Assembly (NCBI RefSeq): GCF_028464145.1
Contig: NZ_JAQPCG010000001.1
Location: 248,001 to 312,000 of the forward strand
Source: Maribacter sp. PR1
Lineage (GTDB): Bacteria; Bacteroidota; Bacteroidia; Flavobacteriales; Flavobacteriaceae
Length of the DNA: 64,000 nt
Direction: 5' to 3'
The notes under the pieces: model-generated
Database searches by the model: none
Told to the model about the DNA's origin: nothing
What the model saw: the letters and a program-made list of their open reading frames with translations, nothing else
Shown: in pieces, positions 53,889-62,418 of the stretch
Numbering within the stretch: position 1 is the first letter of the stretch
Layout of the letters: every line of letters begins with the position of its first letter
Made by a program: the position numbers and the translations under genes

Positions 53889-55118
53889 TCATTCGTCCCT
53901 TAATGCTACAATTGGTTTAATTCTGGCCGCTCTTCTAGCAGGAATATACCCCGCAAGTCCTCCAAAAAATATCAAAACGATGGTCGCGAAAATGGCGGTG
54001 CCCATGTTTATGAAGGGATTGGTTATAAAATAATCCTTTAAAGTATCCCCTAAAGAACTTAGCATGGCCACCCCTAAAATCATTCCTACAATTCCGGAAA
54101 TGGTGGTTATGAAAACGGATTCTAATAGAATAGTACTAATAACGGACTTTGGAGTAGCCCCCAATGCCTTTCTTATTCCTATTTCCTTTGTTCGCTCCTT
54201 GACGACAAAGACCATGATATTACTGATACCTATAATCCCCGCTATGATGGTACCAAAGGCCACAAATCCCACGATTATTTGTAATACCCCAGCGAACTGC
54301 TGATTTTGCTTTAGCTGATCGGCGACATTACGTATAAAGAAACCTCGCTGGTCATTGGGGTCAATAAATTTCTTTTCTCTAATAAAATCCCCCAGTTTCC
54401 TCTCAAACGTCATAGCCCCGGTATACCCTATTTCAGGTTTAAAACCAATGACAATTTGATTAATTTTATCCGTATTTTTTTCTATTAACTGTCTAGTGGT
54501 ATAGGGAATGTAAATTCTTCTTTCCTCATCGTCCCCTGCATCATCCTGAAAAACCCCGATTACCTTAAAAGCGCTTCCCGTTATATCAATGTACTTCCCA
54601 AGGGCATTCTCATTTTTGAACAAATCTTTTTCAACCAATCTCCCAATGACGGCATATTTGGTTTTATCCTTAATATCTTCTTGATTAAGATACCTACCTT
54701 TCATTATCATCGTTTTCTCGGCAAATTGATAGGCCTCACTTACACCTCTGGTTGTATAATTATTAGATTCATTTTTATACTTGACCAAACCACTACGGTC
54801 AACTCTAGGTGAAATATATTCCACGAACAATGGAAAGGATTCTTCAATATCTGCTATATCCGAATTATCGAATTCTATTTGCCTATTGGATTTATATCCT
54901 TTATAAGGCATTGAAGTTCTGCCTGGAAATATATAAAAGGTATTCGTGGCGTCATCTTCAAAAAATTCGTTGAAGGTATTAATGAGGCCATTACCAAAAC
55001 CATATAGAACAACAAATATTAGGATACCTAAAGCCACAGTAAAACCAGAAAGGAAGGTCCTTAACTTGTTTTTCTGAATGGTTTCAAATATCTCTTTCCA
55101 GTTGTCTCTACTAAACAT
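53889..55118 (-). CDS. MacB-type ABC transporter permease (second module, type 1)
   Basis: 409 residues with the same layout: WKEIFETIQKNKLRTFLSG, first helix, periplasmic domain, VVKERTKEIGIRKALGATPKSVIS and a final helix pair ending ARRAARIKPIVALRDE. It resembles the permease at 58354 (WQEIFDTIRKNKLRTVLTG) more than the type 2 neighbour. Start overlaps the ATPase end by 8 bases, and one base separates its stop from the next permease, so all three are tightly coupled. Confidence 0.92.
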   Translation of the reverse strand: MFSRDNWKEIFETIQKNKLRTFLSGFTVALGILIFVVLYGFGNGLINTFNEFFEDDATNTFYIFPGRTSMPYKGYKSNRQIEFDNSDIADIEESFPLFVEYISPRVDRSGLVKYKNESNNYTTRGVSEAYQFAEKTMIMKGRYLNQEDIKDKTKYAVIGRLVEKDLFKNENALGKYIDITGSAFKVIGVFQDDAGDDEERRIYIPYTTRQLIEKNTDKINQIVIGFKPEIGYTGAMTFERKLGDFIREKKFIDPNDQRGFFIRNVADQLKQNQQFAGVLQIIVGFVAFGTIIAGIIGISNIMVFVVKERTKEIGIRKALGATPKSVISTILLESVFITTISGIVGMILGVAMLSSLGDTLKDYFITNPFINMGTAIFATIVLIFFGGLAGYIPARRAARIKPIVALRDE

Positions 55119-55812
55119 ATTGTGCGGCTCTAACCTGTTCTACTTTTTTATCCTCTACGATAACACCATCCTTTAAATGGACTATACGCTTACACATATG
55201 TGCTATATCCTCTTCGTGCGTTACCACAAGAATTGTATTCCCCTGATCATTGATCTTCTGTATTAAATCCATTACCTCGTACGAGGTTGTACTATCCAAA
55301 GCACCTGTAGGTTCATCGGCAAGCAAAACTTTGGGTTCTGCAGCCATAGCTCTAGCTATAGCAACCCTTTGTTTTTGTCCCCCAGATAATTCACTGGGTA
55401 AGTGGGTGGCCCATTGCTTTAGACCTACCTGTTCTAAATATTTTAGTGCCTTTTCTTGACGCTCCTTTCTACTAACCCTCTGATAATATAACGGAAGCGC
55501 TACATTTTCCGCAGCACTCTTGTAATTGATCAAGTTAAATGACTGGAAGATGAATCCTAAGAATTTATTACGATAATTGGCCGCCTTAGTTTCGTTTAGA
55601 TTTTTTATAGGTACACCATCTAATGTATACGTTCCCTCGTCCAACTCATCCAACATCCCAAGAATATTCAACAAAGTGGATTTTCCAGATCCTGAAGATC
55701 CCATTATGGCAACCAGTTCTCCTTCTTCAACCGAGAAATCAATTCCTTTCAGTACGTGTAAAGAGTTTTTGCCCATTTTATAGGACTTATGAAGATTTTT
55801 TATTTCAATCAT
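55111..55812 (-). CDS. ABC transporter ATP-binding protein (MacB/LolD type)
   Basis: 233 residues: Walker A GSSGSGKST (38-46), Q-loop FIFQSFNLI, signature LSGGQKQR (about 141-148), Walker B VLLADEPTG and the H-switch VVTHEEDIA. It is of the LolD/MacB subfamily that powers mechanotransmission by MacB-fold permeases. It is the only ATPase gene among four permeases here, so it may serve both permease pairs. The preceding adaptor ends 99 bases upstream. Confidence 0.95.
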   Translation of the reverse strand: MIEIKNLHKSYKMGKNSLHVLKGIDFSVEEGELVAIMGSSGSGKSTLLNILGMLDELDEGTYTLDGVPIKNLNETKAANYRNKFLGFIFQSFNLINYKSAAENVALPLYYQRVSRKERQEKALKYLEQVGLKQWATHLPSELSGGQKQRVAIARAMAAEPKVLLADEPTGALDSTTSYEVMDLIQKINDQGNTILVVTHEEDIAHMCKRIVHLKDGVIVEDKKVEQVRAAQYV

Positions 55813-55911
55813 GTTGGCTATTGTTTTAGACCGTTAAATAATTAACGTCTACTGGTTAGACTTACCTTCTTGGATTTTGTTACAAGAAAAAACAAAAAAT
55901 TCCTTACTATT

Positions 55912-57027
55912 TTAATTCTGTGCGAATTCATCTGCTTTAATCGCGTTCCAAACCTTAATTTTATCGCTTTTGGAAATACCGGATTTGACTTCTACGTTAA
56001 TACCGTCACTTATCCCAAGTTCAATATCCCTGCGTTCAAATTGTTGATTCCCTGTCTCTACTTCTACAAATGGTTTTTTAGTTTTACCATCGAACTGAAC
56101 CAGTGCTTCCTTAACAGCAAGAACACTATCTGCACGAGCCAAAATAATCGAGGCATTGGCACTTAGGCCAGCACGTATAAAAACGGAATCCTGTTTTTGC
56201 AATGTTCCCTTTATCTCGAATTGAATCGCCCCATTTTCTGCTTTCCCCTTTGGAGCAATATAATCCAATACAGCTTTAAAAACAGCATTTTCAATGGCCC
56301 CAACGGTGATTTCCAATGGCAAATCTTCCTTGATTTTCCCTACTTCAGATTCATCTACCTTACCTTCAAAAATCATTTTGTCCACATCGGCTATGGCAGC
56401 TATGGTAGTTCCTTCATTAAAGGTATTGCTCTCGATAACCTGATTCCCAACCTCTACAGGAACTTCAAGTACCATACCACTTACCGTAGCCCTTATTTGG
56501 GTATTTGCTGCGTTTCCATAGCCCTGGGTGGTACCCGTTTTTACAATATCAAACCTCTTATTGGCAGCACCATAAGTTTGCTTGGCCTGGTCATAGGCAA
56601 CTTGTGCCCTTTCTAAATCTACTTTGGAAATAACACCTTTTGAAAACAGATTTTTTTGACGATCCAAATTACGAAGTTGATCATCCAAGCCTATTTTTGC
56701 CTCGTCGATGGCGTTTCTAGCATCGTTCAAAGCATTTAAATTTGGTACTACTTTAATAAGACATATCAAGTCCCCGGATTTTACATAATCCCCACCTTCA
56801 ACATAAATTTCCTCGATAACTCCTGAAATATTTGGTTTGATTAACACTTCCTCCAGAGGTAATATACTACCGGTGGCCACCGTCTTTTTCACAATGGTCT
56901 CCGTTGTGGGTGTTTCGGTTTCATAGACTACGGGATCCTCCGCGTTTTTTTGGTACAAATAGTACATTGCCCCACCGAAGGCGACTACGATGAACAGTAA
57001 AATAAAAATGGTTACTTTTTTCTTCAT
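55912..57027 (-). CDS. MacA/HlyD-type periplasmic adaptor (adaptor 1)
   Basis: 371 residues. Membrane anchor KKVTIFILLFIVVAFGGAMYY, lipoyl halves EVLIKPNISGVIEEIYVEGGDYVKSGDLICLIK and VSGMVLEVPVEVGNQVIESNTFNEGTTIAA with a hairpin between, and the C-terminal membrane-proximal part. Aligned blocks with the adaptor at 51464 are alike all along (for example VDKMIFEGKVDESEVGKIK and KGISKSDKIKVWNAI), so the two descend from a duplication. It lies between the first permease pair and the ATPase. Confidence 0.92.
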   Translation of the reverse strand: MKKKVTIFILLFIVVAFGGAMYYLYQKNAEDPVVYETETPTTETIVKKTVATGSILPLEEVLIKPNISGVIEEIYVEGGDYVKSGDLICLIKVVPNLNALNDARNAIDEAKIGLDDQLRNLDRQKNLFSKGVISKVDLERAQVAYDQAKQTYGAANKRFDIVKTGTTQGYGNAANTQIRATVSGMVLEVPVEVGNQVIESNTFNEGTTIAAIADVDKMIFEGKVDESEVGKIKEDLPLEITVGAIENAVFKAVLDYIAPKGKAENGAIQFEIKGTLQKQDSVFIRAGLSANASIILARADSVLAVKEALVQFDGKTKKPFVEVETGNQQFERRDIELGISDGINVEVKSGISKSDKIKVWNAIKADEFAQN

Positions 57028-57058
57028 TTTTTAGTTGGATTGATTGATGAATATTTTT

Positions 57059-58318
57059 TTATTCGGTTCTTAGAGCCTCTATTGGCCTTATTTTGATAGC
57101 ACTATTAGCTGGAATAAACCCGGCAAATAACCCAGATACAATTAATATTATTAAAGCAACAGTTACCACCCCAAGGTTCACGCTTGGATTAACGAACATC
57201 ATTACAGGCCCACTCATATCCAATACATAATTGATACCATAAATTACCAAGGCTCCAAAGGCGATCCCGCTCATACCAGAGATAATGGTCAAAAATATGG
57301 ACTCCATTAATATTTGCTGTTTAATGGACCATGGACTTTCCCCTAACGCCCGTCTAATTCCTATTTCCTTTGTTCTTTCCTTTACTACGATCAGCATAAT
57401 GTTACTAACCCCAATGATACCCGAAAGAAGCACACATATCCCAACGAAATAGGCAATCAATCTTAAGGCTCCAAAAAGACTGACCACTCTTTGAAATTGT
57501 TCATTCAAATCAAAAAAACCAATTGCTCGTGTATCTTCTGGGTGTATCCTATGATTCGTTTTAACGATATTGAATATTTGCTCTTTTATGTTCGTTATTG
57601 GAACATCATCCACAGCGGTTATAATCATTCTATTTACATTATCGCCTCTATTGAATGCTTGTGAAAAGGCAGTGAACGGAATATAAATTTCCTTTTGGGC
57701 ATTTTCATTATCACCATCCGCGTTGGTTTTCTTGTAGGTCCCCACGACCATAAAGTTGACATCATTGATTTTAATATAATCGCCAAGGCATTCTTCTTCC
57801 AAATCAAATAAGCTTGACTTGACATTGACACCAATAACAGCAACCTTACGTTTTTCATTAATGTCCCCGTAATTTATAAAGCGACCAGAAGTAATGTTCA
57901 TGGGTTCTTGCTTAATTATCTCCGGATAATTACCGTATACTGTGAAAGCACCTGTTTTCAACCCTCTTACTACATTATTGGTTCCTCGAAAACTCCCAAG
58001 CTGATTTTGTGGTGAAACGTATTGAATACCTTTCACGTTTTCTTTTATATCAGCTACATCATCAATTTTATAACTGAATTCCCTATCCTTTGGCAATCCT
58101 TTATATGCTTTTGAGGCTGTTCTGGTCCACATAAACAGAGTATTTGTGGCTAGACCACCAAAATCTGCTCTTATACCATTTTCAAGTCCTTTACCGGCAG
58201 CCAATAATATAATCAGTATAAATATTCCCCAAAAGACCCCAAAAGCGGTAAGTAGTGTTCTGAACCAATTGGTGGTGAGCACTTGCAATATTTCGTCCCA
58301 ACGGTCTTTGCTAAACAT
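57059..58318 (-). CDS. MacB-type ABC transporter permease (first module, type 2)
   Basis: 419 residues. Opening WDEILQVLTTNWFRTLLTA, first helix GVFWGIFILIILLAAGKGLENG, the periplasmic core and the coupling region VVKERTKEIGIRRALGESPWS before the last helices. The GVFWGIF..AAGKG text mirrors the type 2 permease at 52625. It is preceded by the type 1 permease and followed by adaptor 1, repeating the order seen in the second module. Confidence 0.92.
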   Translation of the reverse strand: MFSKDRWDEILQVLTTNWFRTLLTAFGVFWGIFILIILLAAGKGLENGIRADFGGLATNTLFMWTRTASKAYKGLPKDREFSYKIDDVADIKENVKGIQYVSPQNQLGSFRGTNNVVRGLKTGAFTVYGNYPEIIKQEPMNITSGRFINYGDINEKRKVAVIGVNVKSSLFDLEEECLGDYIKINDVNFMVVGTYKKTNADGDNENAQKEIYIPFTAFSQAFNRGDNVNRMIITAVDDVPITNIKEQIFNIVKTNHRIHPEDTRAIGFFDLNEQFQRVVSLFGALRLIAYFVGICVLLSGIIGVSNIMLIVVKERTKEIGIRRALGESPWSIKQQILMESIFLTIISGMSGIAFGALVIYGINYVLDMSGPVMMFVNPSVNLGVVTVALIILIVSGLFAGFIPANSAIKIRPIEALRTE

Positions 58319-58353
58319 TCTATTCTAAGCTAATTTGTTAGTATTATTAGATT

Positions 58354-59601
58354 TCATTCCTCTTTTAAAGCCACAATCGGTTTTATTTTTGCGGCACGCC
58401 ACGCCGGGAAAAAACCTGCTAAAGTGCCAGCAAAAATTAAAAGTAAAACCGTTGTTATTGCAATATTAAAATCTATGGAGGGGTTGACCACATAATCCAC
58501 TTCAACATTTGGACCGATTAATTCCAACAGGCCCATACTAAATATGAGTCCCGCAAACCCTGAAACTGCGGTAACAAAGATGGCCTCATGCAAAATCATA
58601 CCTACAATGGACCATGGTTTAGCACCTAAGGCTTTTCGAATACCTATTTCCCTCGTTCTTTCCTTAACGATGATCAACATTATATTGCTCACCCCAACAA
58701 TTCCTGCGATAATCGTACATACGCCCACGAACCAAAAGAAAAACTTGATACCACCAATAAGGTTCATGAACCGTTGTACATTTTCCAACGTGTTAAAGGT
58801 ATTTATAGCGCTCATATCATCAGGAGCCACGGTATGCGATTGTTTTAAATACGTCTTTATTTCGTCTGTGAATTTTATGGACTCCGCAAGGGTTTTTTCA
58901 AATGTGGCTGCGGGCTTTAATGTGAAAAACATCATGTTTAAGCTATCGCCACCATTAAAAACACGCTGACCGGTGCTTAAGGGAATATAAATACGGTCTT
59001 CTTCCCGCTCACCTCCCTTGTCGCCATAAACTCCAATAATCTTGAAACTTAAATCCGCTATTTTCAATTCACGCCCAATAGGATCTTCCTCATTAAGCAA
59101 TAGTTCTCTATGTATTTTATTGCTGATAACCGCAACCTTGGAAACGGACTGATGATCCTTGTAATTTAAGAACCGTCCTTTGGTAATGAACTCGTTTTCT
59201 ATTTGCTGGTATTCTGGAGAAATACCCTGAACGGAATATGCACCAGATTCTTTTTTATAATTAATACTTGCATTAAATACCCTAAAATTTGGTGATTTAT
59301 ATTCAAGTTCATCCGCATATTTATCTTCTATGTAGTCATAATTTTCGTTTCTCAAACGTATTGGTCGACCTGGATTTAAACCTTTGAACTCTTTGGTTGT
59401 CACTTGTGTCCATACTCCAATCCGATTACTGGCATCCTCTTCAAATTCCTGGGCAATACCATTTTGCATACCTTGACCAAAACCCAATAAAATTACGAGG
59501 ATAAAAATTCCAGAAGCTACCGAGATACCTGTTAGCACTGTCCGTAATTTATTTTTACGGATAGTATCAAAAATCTCTTGCCATCTTTCGATGTCGAACA
59601 T
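58354..59601 (-). CDS. MacB-type ABC transporter permease (first module, type 1)
   Basis: 415 residues, first gene of the operon. WQEIFDTIRKNKLRTVLTGISV, first helix, then a periplasmic domain with RGEREEDRIYIPLSTGQRV-type text, and VVKERTREIGIRKALGAKPWSIVG near the C terminus, ending AAKIKPIVALKEE. MacB-type permeases do not transport through the membrane; they move substrate from the periplasm outward via adaptor and TolC. The direct repeat at 59621 ends 19 bases before its ATG. Confidence 0.92.
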   Translation of the reverse strand: MFDIERWQEIFDTIRKNKLRTVLTGISVASGIFILVILLGFGQGMQNGIAQEFEEDASNRIGVWTQVTTKEFKGLNPGRPIRLRNENYDYIEDKYADELEYKSPNFRVFNASINYKKESGAYSVQGISPEYQQIENEFITKGRFLNYKDHQSVSKVAVISNKIHRELLLNEEDPIGRELKIADLSFKIIGVYGDKGGEREEDRIYIPLSTGQRVFNGGDSLNMMFFTLKPAATFEKTLAESIKFTDEIKTYLKQSHTVAPDDMSAINTFNTLENVQRFMNLIGGIKFFFWFVGVCTIIAGIVGVSNIMLIIVKERTREIGIRKALGAKPWSIVGMILHEAIFVTAVSGFAGLIFSMGLLELIGPNVEVDYVVNPSIDFNIAITTVLLLIFAGTLAGFFPAWRAAKIKPIVALKEE

Positions 59602-59620
59602 GTTGATTGGTTTTGATTGA

Positions 59621-59657
59621 TGAACGTAATACTAGTAGTACTGAACATAAGACTAGT
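59621..59657. promoter_or_regulatory. 21-bp-period direct repeat before the efflux operon (LytTR-site candidate)
   Basis: TGAACGTAATACTAGT (59621-59636) and TGAACATAAGACTAGT (59642-59657) match at 14 of 16 positions and lie two helical turns apart. Read on the minus strand, each holds a 9-mer of the LytTR consensus, TACGTTCAT (9/9) and TATGTTCAG (8/9), with a 12-base spacer as known for AgrA-type regulators. It sits 20-56 bases before the operon start codon. Confidence 0.6.
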
Positions 59658-59715
59658 GATTGACCACAATGTTACACATTCAACAGAAAAAAAATGTTAA
59701 AACCTTAAAATTGAG

Positions 59716-59988
59716 TTAAGAGCGCATTTTTCTATAAATAAAATAGAAAAGTCCAGCAACCAAGACATACGGTACAGCCATAAGGTACACTATACCATTA
59801 TTGATACCCTCTGCAGTATTACCGGATGCTTCGCTTTCAAGAACCGCCCTACACATAGCGCATTGTGCTTCTGAAAAGGAAGGAATAAGCAAAAAAGCTC
59901 CGATTAAAAAATAAAAAATTTGCTTCTTCTGAAGTTTTATCAGAAAAAGAGAACCCAATCCATATTTGTAAATAAACTTAATAGGCAT
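59716..59988 (-). CDS. Small membrane protein with CAMC motif, oxidase-cluster associated
   Basis: 90 residues. Hydrophobic leader (QIFYFLIGAFLLIPSFSEA), then CAMCRAVLESEASGNTAEG with a CxxC pair at the mature N terminus, and a C-terminal helix (YLMAVPYVLVAGLFYFIYR). It overlaps the DUF420 gene by 11 bases and follows it in all likelihood in one unit. Conserved next to cytochrome oxidase genes in flavobacteria by my recollection; a copper or haem handling role is possible but unproven. Confidence 0.75.
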   Translation of the reverse strand: MPIKFIYKYGLGSLFLIKLQKKQIFYFLIGAFLLIPSFSEAQCAMCRAVLESEASGNTAEGINNGIVYLMAVPYVLVAGLFYFIYRKMRS

Positions 59989-60511
59989 AATATGGTGAAA
60001 TCATTATATAAACCACTACACCCGTAATGGCGACATACAGCCAAATAGGAAAGGTATATCTGGCCAAAGCCCTATGGTCCTCGAAGCGATTTAAGTAGGC
60101 TTTGGAATATGTTCTCAATACCAAAGGAATCAGGGCTATGGATAAAACTATATGAGTTATTAAAATAAAATAGTAGACATAGGCGATAAAACCTTCACCA
60201 CCAAAGGGCGTGGATTCTGAGGTCATATGATAGAGAATATACATGACCAAAAACATTAATGAAAGTGCGATGTTGGTTGTCATCAACTTTTGGTGTAAGT
60301 CCTGTTTGCCATTCTTTATCGCCCAAACCGCAACGATCAACAATACAGCTGTTAATCCATTAATCGTTGCATAAATTGGAGGTAAAAAGGACAATGGTTC
60401 TACATTGGGAATTTTTACCCCAAAGAGTAAGGCTACAACTATAGGTATTATAACGGAGACCACTGCAATAACCTTATTAAACCTTTTCTCCTTAATTACT
60501 GTATTTTCCAT
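59978..60511 (-). CDS. DUF420 membrane protein (CtaM-like), oxidase assembly
   Basis: 177 residues with about five membrane helices. LPPIYATINGLTAVLLIVAVW, HQKLMTTNIALSLMFLVMYILYH and HRALARYTFPIWLYVAITGVVVY include the conserved histidines of DUF420. CtaM of Bacillus is needed for aa3/caa3-type oxidase activity. One base separates it from the SCO gene, so the two are coupled. Confidence 0.9.
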   Translation of the reverse strand: MENTVIKEKRFNKVIAVVSVIIPIVVALLFGVKIPNVEPLSFLPPIYATINGLTAVLLIVAVWAIKNGKQDLHQKLMTTNIALSLMFLVMYILYHMTSESTPFGGEGFIAYVYYFILITHIVLSIALIPLVLRTYSKAYLNRFEDHRALARYTFPIWLYVAITGVVVYIMISPYYAY

Positions 60512-60512
60512 A

Positions 60513-61241
60513 CTATTCCTCCAATAATCTTTTAATATCCTCTTTTAAAATACTGATTTGTTCTTCTTCTCCTTGACTATTCTCTTCCATTTGCTCCGTT
60601 ATAGCACCCCTATAATAAACAATAGGATTCCCAAATTTGTCCTTTCTAGAACGTATATACCCTTCTTTATCCACCAAGGCAAATAAACCTGAATGCTCAA
60701 AACCACCTGGCGCATCCGCCATCTCAGCGGCAAAAATATTGAACCCGCTATTAGCCAAATCGTAAATTTTATCACTATCCCCTGTCATTAAATGCCAGTC
60801 CATATCCGTAATGCCATATTTTTCGGCATACTCCTTTAATACCTTTGGTGTATCGAAATCCGGGGTTATACTAAAAGAGGCTATACCAAAATTGTCATTC
60901 TCCTTAAATTCATTCTGAAGCGTTATCAAATTTTTGGTCATAATAGGACAAATGCTAGGACATCTAGTAAAAAAGAACTCTACTACGAACACCTTTCCTA
61001 GATAATCCTTATCGGATATTATTAAGCTGTCTTGGTTTGTAAATTCAAAAGCAGGGACTTTACGTTTCTTACCATTCAGGAGCACATAGCTTAAGTTCCC
61101 CGTTTCTTGCGCCGTATTCATACGATCAGTTTCAACTACGTGACCCGATTTTAACCTATCAACTATTTTTGGAATAAAAATTATACCAAAAACCAATATT
61201 ACCAAGGACACCCAAACATATGTATATTTTCTATTCATCAA
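60513..61241 (-). CDS. SCO1/SenC-family copper chaperone
   Basis: 242 residues. One N-terminal membrane helix (YTYVWVSLVILVFGIIFI), then a thioredoxin fold with the copper motif FTRCPSICPIM (C94, C98) and H183 in FEHSGLFALV, the third ligand. SCO proteins deliver copper to the CuA site of cytochrome oxidase. It overlaps the next upstream gene by 4 bases (ATGA type). The C terminus has an acidic tail (EENSQGEEEQISILKEDI). Confidence 0.94.
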   Translation of the reverse strand: MMNRKYTYVWVSLVILVFGIIFIPKIVDRLKSGHVVETDRMNTAQETGNLSYVLLNGKKRKVPAFEFTNQDSLIISDKDYLGKVFVVEFFFTRCPSICPIMTKNLITLQNEFKENDNFGIASFSITPDFDTPKVLKEYAEKYGITDMDWHLMTGDSDKIYDLANSGFNIFAAEMADAPGGFEHSGLFALVDKEGYIRSRKDKFGNPIVYYRGAITEQMEENSQGEEEQISILKEDIKRLLEE

Positions 61242-61870
61242 TTCTTTCTGGTAATATCATTTTCTTTCCGGGCCATCCTATACTCAGCTAGTATGATCTT
61301 TACATCATCCACCATCTTATTATTTAAATCGGCAACAGAATTTGTATTATACCCGTACTTAAGACCTTCGTCTTCATCTTCCAATCTACCTCGGAGCTTT
61401 CTATCCTTGTCCACTATAAAAACATAGGGTGAACCTAAGTCCTTTCCTAACTCAAAGTTTGTATTCAGACTTTTGAAAAGTCTTTGAATGGTATCATTAT
61501 CCAAAAAGACAAAATTCCATTTATCCGTATCGGCTAGGTTAGACAGTTCTTTTTTTAAATCCACCACAGTATCCTCTGTACCTATGGGCAAAACCATTAT
61601 AAATTGAAAATCATTGAATTCATGGAATCGCTTGTATATCTTTTGGTTTAAATTAAAAGCATTCCCTTTTCTTGTTTCAACATTATTCCCGAGAAACCCA
61701 AGAATGGTTATTTTATCATTAAAAACCGCGCCATCCTCTATGGTCGGAATTTCCAAAACCTCCTCGGTCAAAATAGATAACCTACCAAAGTTAGTGACTC
61801 CTGAAGCAAAGAAAAGATAGGCCACTATAGGAAGGACAAAAAGAACAACCAGTACAAATGTTTTTTTCAT
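61238..61870 (-). CDS. SCO/thioredoxin-fold-like protein lacking the CxxxC motif
   Basis: 210 residues with an N-terminal signal/membrane helix (KTFVLVVLFVLPIVAYLFF). The fold text fits SCO (KITILGFLGNNVETRKGNAF at the position of the redox motif, later SPYVFIVDKDRKLRG), but no cysteine stands in the active-site region. It is the first gene of the unit with SCO, DUF420 and the CAMC protein. It may be a structural partner rather than a copper carrier; the function is unknown. Confidence 0.8.
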   Translation of the reverse strand: MKKTFVLVVLFVLPIVAYLFFASGVTNFGRLSILTEEVLEIPTIEDGAVFNDKITILGFLGNNVETRKGNAFNLNQKIYKRFHEFNDFQFIMVLPIGTEDTVVDLKKELSNLADTDKWNFVFLDNDTIQRLFKSLNTNFELGKDLGSPYVFIVDKDRKLRGRLEDEDEGLKYGYNTNSVADLNNKMVDDVKIILAEYRMARKENDITRKN

Positions 61871-61941
61871 GTAATATTTTTTCCCCTTTAAACTTTACTT
61901 GTTAGGAAGTATTTATTCAATTTTAAAAACTTTACAAAAAT

Positions 61942-61968
61942 AAAAAAGACGGTTCGTAAACCGCCTTT
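61942..61968 (-). terminator. Terminator of the cytochrome oxidase operon
   Basis: AAAGGCGGTT / AACCGTCTTT on the minus strand (10 bp with one G-U), 4-base loop, then a U-rich tail. It lies 32 bases past the subunit IV stop and before the SCO unit. Confidence 0.8.
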
Positions 61969-62000
61969 CAATTTTGTTAATTATATCTTTTAGTTTCGTC

Positions 62001-62384
62001 TTAAAAATCCCATTTCATAAAACCATCCTTATAGACGTCAAAAATATAGTTTCCTTCCACCAACAATATAAAGGCCAAATACAAGACAAGGAATACCGGA
62101 GTCCAAACAATAGCCCTTCTTAAGGCACTTTTCTCATCCCGTAAATGCATAAAATCCCATGCAATATAATATGCCTTAACCAAGGTTAGGATGATAAATA
62201 TCCAGTTTAAAAGCTTCATTCCCAAAACAAGGGTATTCGTCAGTATCGCTGGTTTGAAAATACCCAAAATAACTTCAATTGCCGTTACTATAGTAAGAAA
62301 CACCAAAACACCCCAAATCTTTTGGGTGTTGGATTTAAACTTCAACAGTCCTCTAAAAATCTCTAATTTATGTCCGTGTGCCAT
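62001..62384 (-). CDS. Cytochrome c oxidase subunit IV family protein
   Basis: 127 residues with three membrane helices (IWGVLVFLTIVTAIEVILGI, NTLVLGMKLLNWIFIILTLVKAYYIAW and RAIVWTPVFLVLYLAFILLVEGNYIF). The length and the middle helix with the AYYIAWDFMHLRDE ending match the Bacteroidota COX4 family (PF03626). It supports the membrane core of the oxidase. It follows the subunit III gene by 34 bases and is the last gene of the oxidase operon. Confidence 0.92.
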   Translation of the reverse strand: MAHGHKLEIFRGLLKFKSNTQKIWGVLVFLTIVTAIEVILGIFKPAILTNTLVLGMKLLNWIFIILTLVKAYYIAWDFMHLRDEKSALRRAIVWTPVFLVLYLAFILLVEGNYIFDVYKDGFMKWDF

Positions 62385-62418
62385 ATTTTTTATCTAATCT
62401 TTTTCTAGAAATATAATT

